Assembly: GCA_023416315.1 (NCBI GenBank)
Contig: JAEZIA010000337.1
Location: 1-5,768, forward strand
Length of the DNA stretch: 5,768 bases
Source of the DNA: Actinomycetes bacterium
GTDB taxonomy: Bacteria; Actinomycetota; Actinomycetes; Mycobacteriales; Mycobacteriaceae
Direction: 5' to 3'
In this document: piece after piece, positions 4,574 to 5,768 of the stretch
Position numbering within the stretch: position 1 is the stretch's first letter
Layout of the letters: each line of letters opens with the position of its first letter
The notes under the pieces: generated by a model
The model's input: the letters and a program-made list of their open reading frames with translations, nothing else
The model's database searches: none
What the model was told of the DNA's origin: nothing
Made by a program: the position numbers and the translations under genes

Positions 4574-5768
4574 TTAGAGCAGGCCCAGCAGCTGAAGGTC
4601 GGTGACGTACTTCACGATCACGGCCGCTGAAACATGCGGAATGTCTTTGTCCGGACCGATCTTCGCGTCCTGAACCGCCGCGCGGAACCGATCGGTCGGG
4701 GCGATCGACCCACGGATCGGCGGCTCCGGCTTCTGATAGTTGTGCAGCAGTGGCAGCAGCGAATACTGGCGCTGCCGGTCGGGCAGAGCACGCATCGCCG
4801 TCTCGAAGCGCTGCAGCCAAGTGCCGTAATCCGCGATCCGCTTAATCGGATAGCCGGCCTCGATCAACCAGTCGACGTATTCGTCGAGTCCAATGCCGTC
4901 GTCGTAGGGATTCATCACATGGTAGGTCTCGAATCTCGTGCCCTGGTCCTGCGCGACGCGCGTCCCGAGGGTGGATATCGCTTCGGCGATGAACTCCACC
5001 GGCAGTCCGTCGTAGTGCGCACGCTGACGCTTTCCGTCCTCATCGAGTTCGTAGAACGACGCCGGGGCGATTCCGGTTGCCACCAGGCTGAGCATCATCC
5101 GGGTGAACATGTCGGGCAGGTTGAGCTGCCCACCGTAGGTGGTGTCGGCCAGGATCATGTCGCAGCGGAACACCGAGACAGGCAGACCGCACAGGTCGTT
5201 GGCCTCGCGCAGCAGCACCTCGCCGGCCCACTTGCTGTTGCCGTACCCGTTAGCGTAGGAGTCGTCGACCACCCGGGTCGGGCTGATCTCGCGAATGTCG
5301 CCATCCTCGACGAACCGTCCCGGTGCGATCCCCGCGCCGACGCCGATCGTCGAGACGTACACGAACGGCTTCTGCTTGGTGGTCAACGCGATCCGGATGA
5401 GTTCGGCGGTGCCGACGGCATTGGGCCCGAACAACTCTCGATATGGCAACACATGGTTGACCAGGGCCGCCGGGTCGACGATCAGGTCGACGGTGTCGGC
5501 CAGCCGCTGCCAGGTTTCGGCATCCAGGCCAAGATTCGCCTCGCCCTTATCTCCGGCGATGACCTCGAGATGGTCGGCGGCCAGCTGGCGGTAGTGTGCC
5601 AACAGCTGCGGATCCCCGCTGTCGAAGGTGGCATCCAGGCGCGCCCGTGCCTCCTCGTCATTGCGGGCCCGCACCAGGCAGATCACTGTGCCGTCGACCA
5701 GGTTCATCCGCTCCAGCCATTCCAGGGCCAGGTAACGGCCCAGGAATCCGGTTGCCCCGGTGAGCAAT
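4574..5768 (-). CDS. car: Carboxylic acid reductase (Car/FadD9 family), C-terminal reductase domain; 5' part outside window
   Basis: Car enzymes reduce carboxylic acids to aldehydes with ATP and NADPH through adenylation, carrier-protein and reductase domains; only the reductase domain is visible here (about 397 residues). It has the Rossmann NADPH motif GATGFLG (4-10 of the visible part). The short-chain-dehydrogenase-like catalytic set is S139/T140 (YVSTIGV) and Y175-x3-K179 (YGNSK). Stretches such as PAALVNHVLPYRELFGPN (99-116), YANGYGNSKWAGEVLLREA (171-189) and VMNPYDDGI (284-292) are typical of Nocardia and mycobacterial Car, rather than of peptide-synthetase reductase domains. The frame is open to the right edge. 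The first visible codon, a TTG, is internal, not a start. The domain ends normally in QLLGLL. The carrier domain needs a phosphopantetheinyl transferase encoded elsewhere. In M. tuberculosis, as I recall, fadD9 also lies beside ruvB. Confidence 0.93.
   Translation of the reverse strand, partial: LLTGATGFLGRYLALEWLERMNLVDGTVICLVRARNDEEARARLDATFDSGDPQLLAHYRQLAADHLEVIAGDKGEANLGLDAETWQRLADTVDLIVDPAALVNHVLPYRELFGPNAVGTAELIRIALTTKQKPFVYVSTIGVGAGIAPGRFVEDGDIREISPTRVVDDSYANGYGNSKWAGEVLLREANDLCGLPVSVFRCDMILADTTYGGQLNLPDMFTRMMLSLVATGIAPASFYELDEDGKRQRAHYDGLPVEFIAEAISTLGTRVAQDQGTRFETYHVMNPYDDGIGLDEYVDWLIEAGYPIKRIADYGTWLQRFETAMRALPDRQRQYSLLPLLHNYQKPEPPIRGSIAPTDRFRAAVQDAKIGPDKDIPHVSAAVIVKYVTDLQLLGLL

Noticed and set aside
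4494..4820. Minus-strand frame of 108 codons overlapping the car 3' end and the gap.
   Set aside because: It is in another frame of car on the same strand, and its Ala/Arg/Asp-rich sequence resembles nothing I know.

Overview
The window is high-GC DNA with GTG starts, GTGA stop/start overlaps, a mycobacterial-type LexA box and TANNNT -10 elements. Together with the RuvC, RuvA, RuvB and carboxylic acid reductase proteins, this points to an actinobacterium of the Mycobacteriaceae, most likely Mycobacterium or Mycolicibacterium. The species cannot be fixed from the sequence alone. No CRISPR array, insertion sequence, tRNA, rRNA or prophage gene is visible.

Layout. (1) Positions 1-687, minus strand: a small cupin protein followed by a TetR-type regulator whose 3' part lies outside the window; the two are coupled by a GTGA overlap. 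(2) Positions 688-790: a 103-bp divergent promoter region. It holds a 14-bp perfect palindrome that reads as a LexA (SOS) box, a -10 element for the ruv operon, a possible PafBC-type element, and a second -10 for a leaderless cupin transcript. (3) Positions 791-3415, plus strand: ruvC-ruvA-ruvB joined by 4-nt overlaps, then a four-helix DUF1304 membrane protein 11 nt after ruvB. (4) Positions 3361-4482, minus strand: a six-helix membrane GGDEF protein, probably an active diguanylate cyclase without the feedback I-site. Its 3' end overlaps the DUF1304 gene tail-to-tail by 55 nt. (5) Positions 4483-4573: a short gap with an imperfect inverted repeat, an AT-rich palindrome and a -10 element. (6) Positions 4574-5768, minus strand: the C-terminal reductase domain of a carboxylic acid reductase (Car/FadD9 family), cut by the window edge.

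How it works together. RuvC (Holliday junction resolvase) and RuvAB (branch-migration motor) form the resolvasome that processes recombination intermediates, and the LexA box suggests damage-inducible expression. The DUF1304 gene is placed to be co-transcribed with them. The diguanylate cyclase and Car are on the opposite strand. They follow one another, but the gap carries a possible terminator and a separate promoter, so they may not form one operon. The cupin and TetR genes look like a self-contained, probably autoregulated pair. Most of the window is well-conserved housekeeping or metabolic gene content. No clearly new system is evident; the points of interest are regulatory architecture and gene-boundary details.
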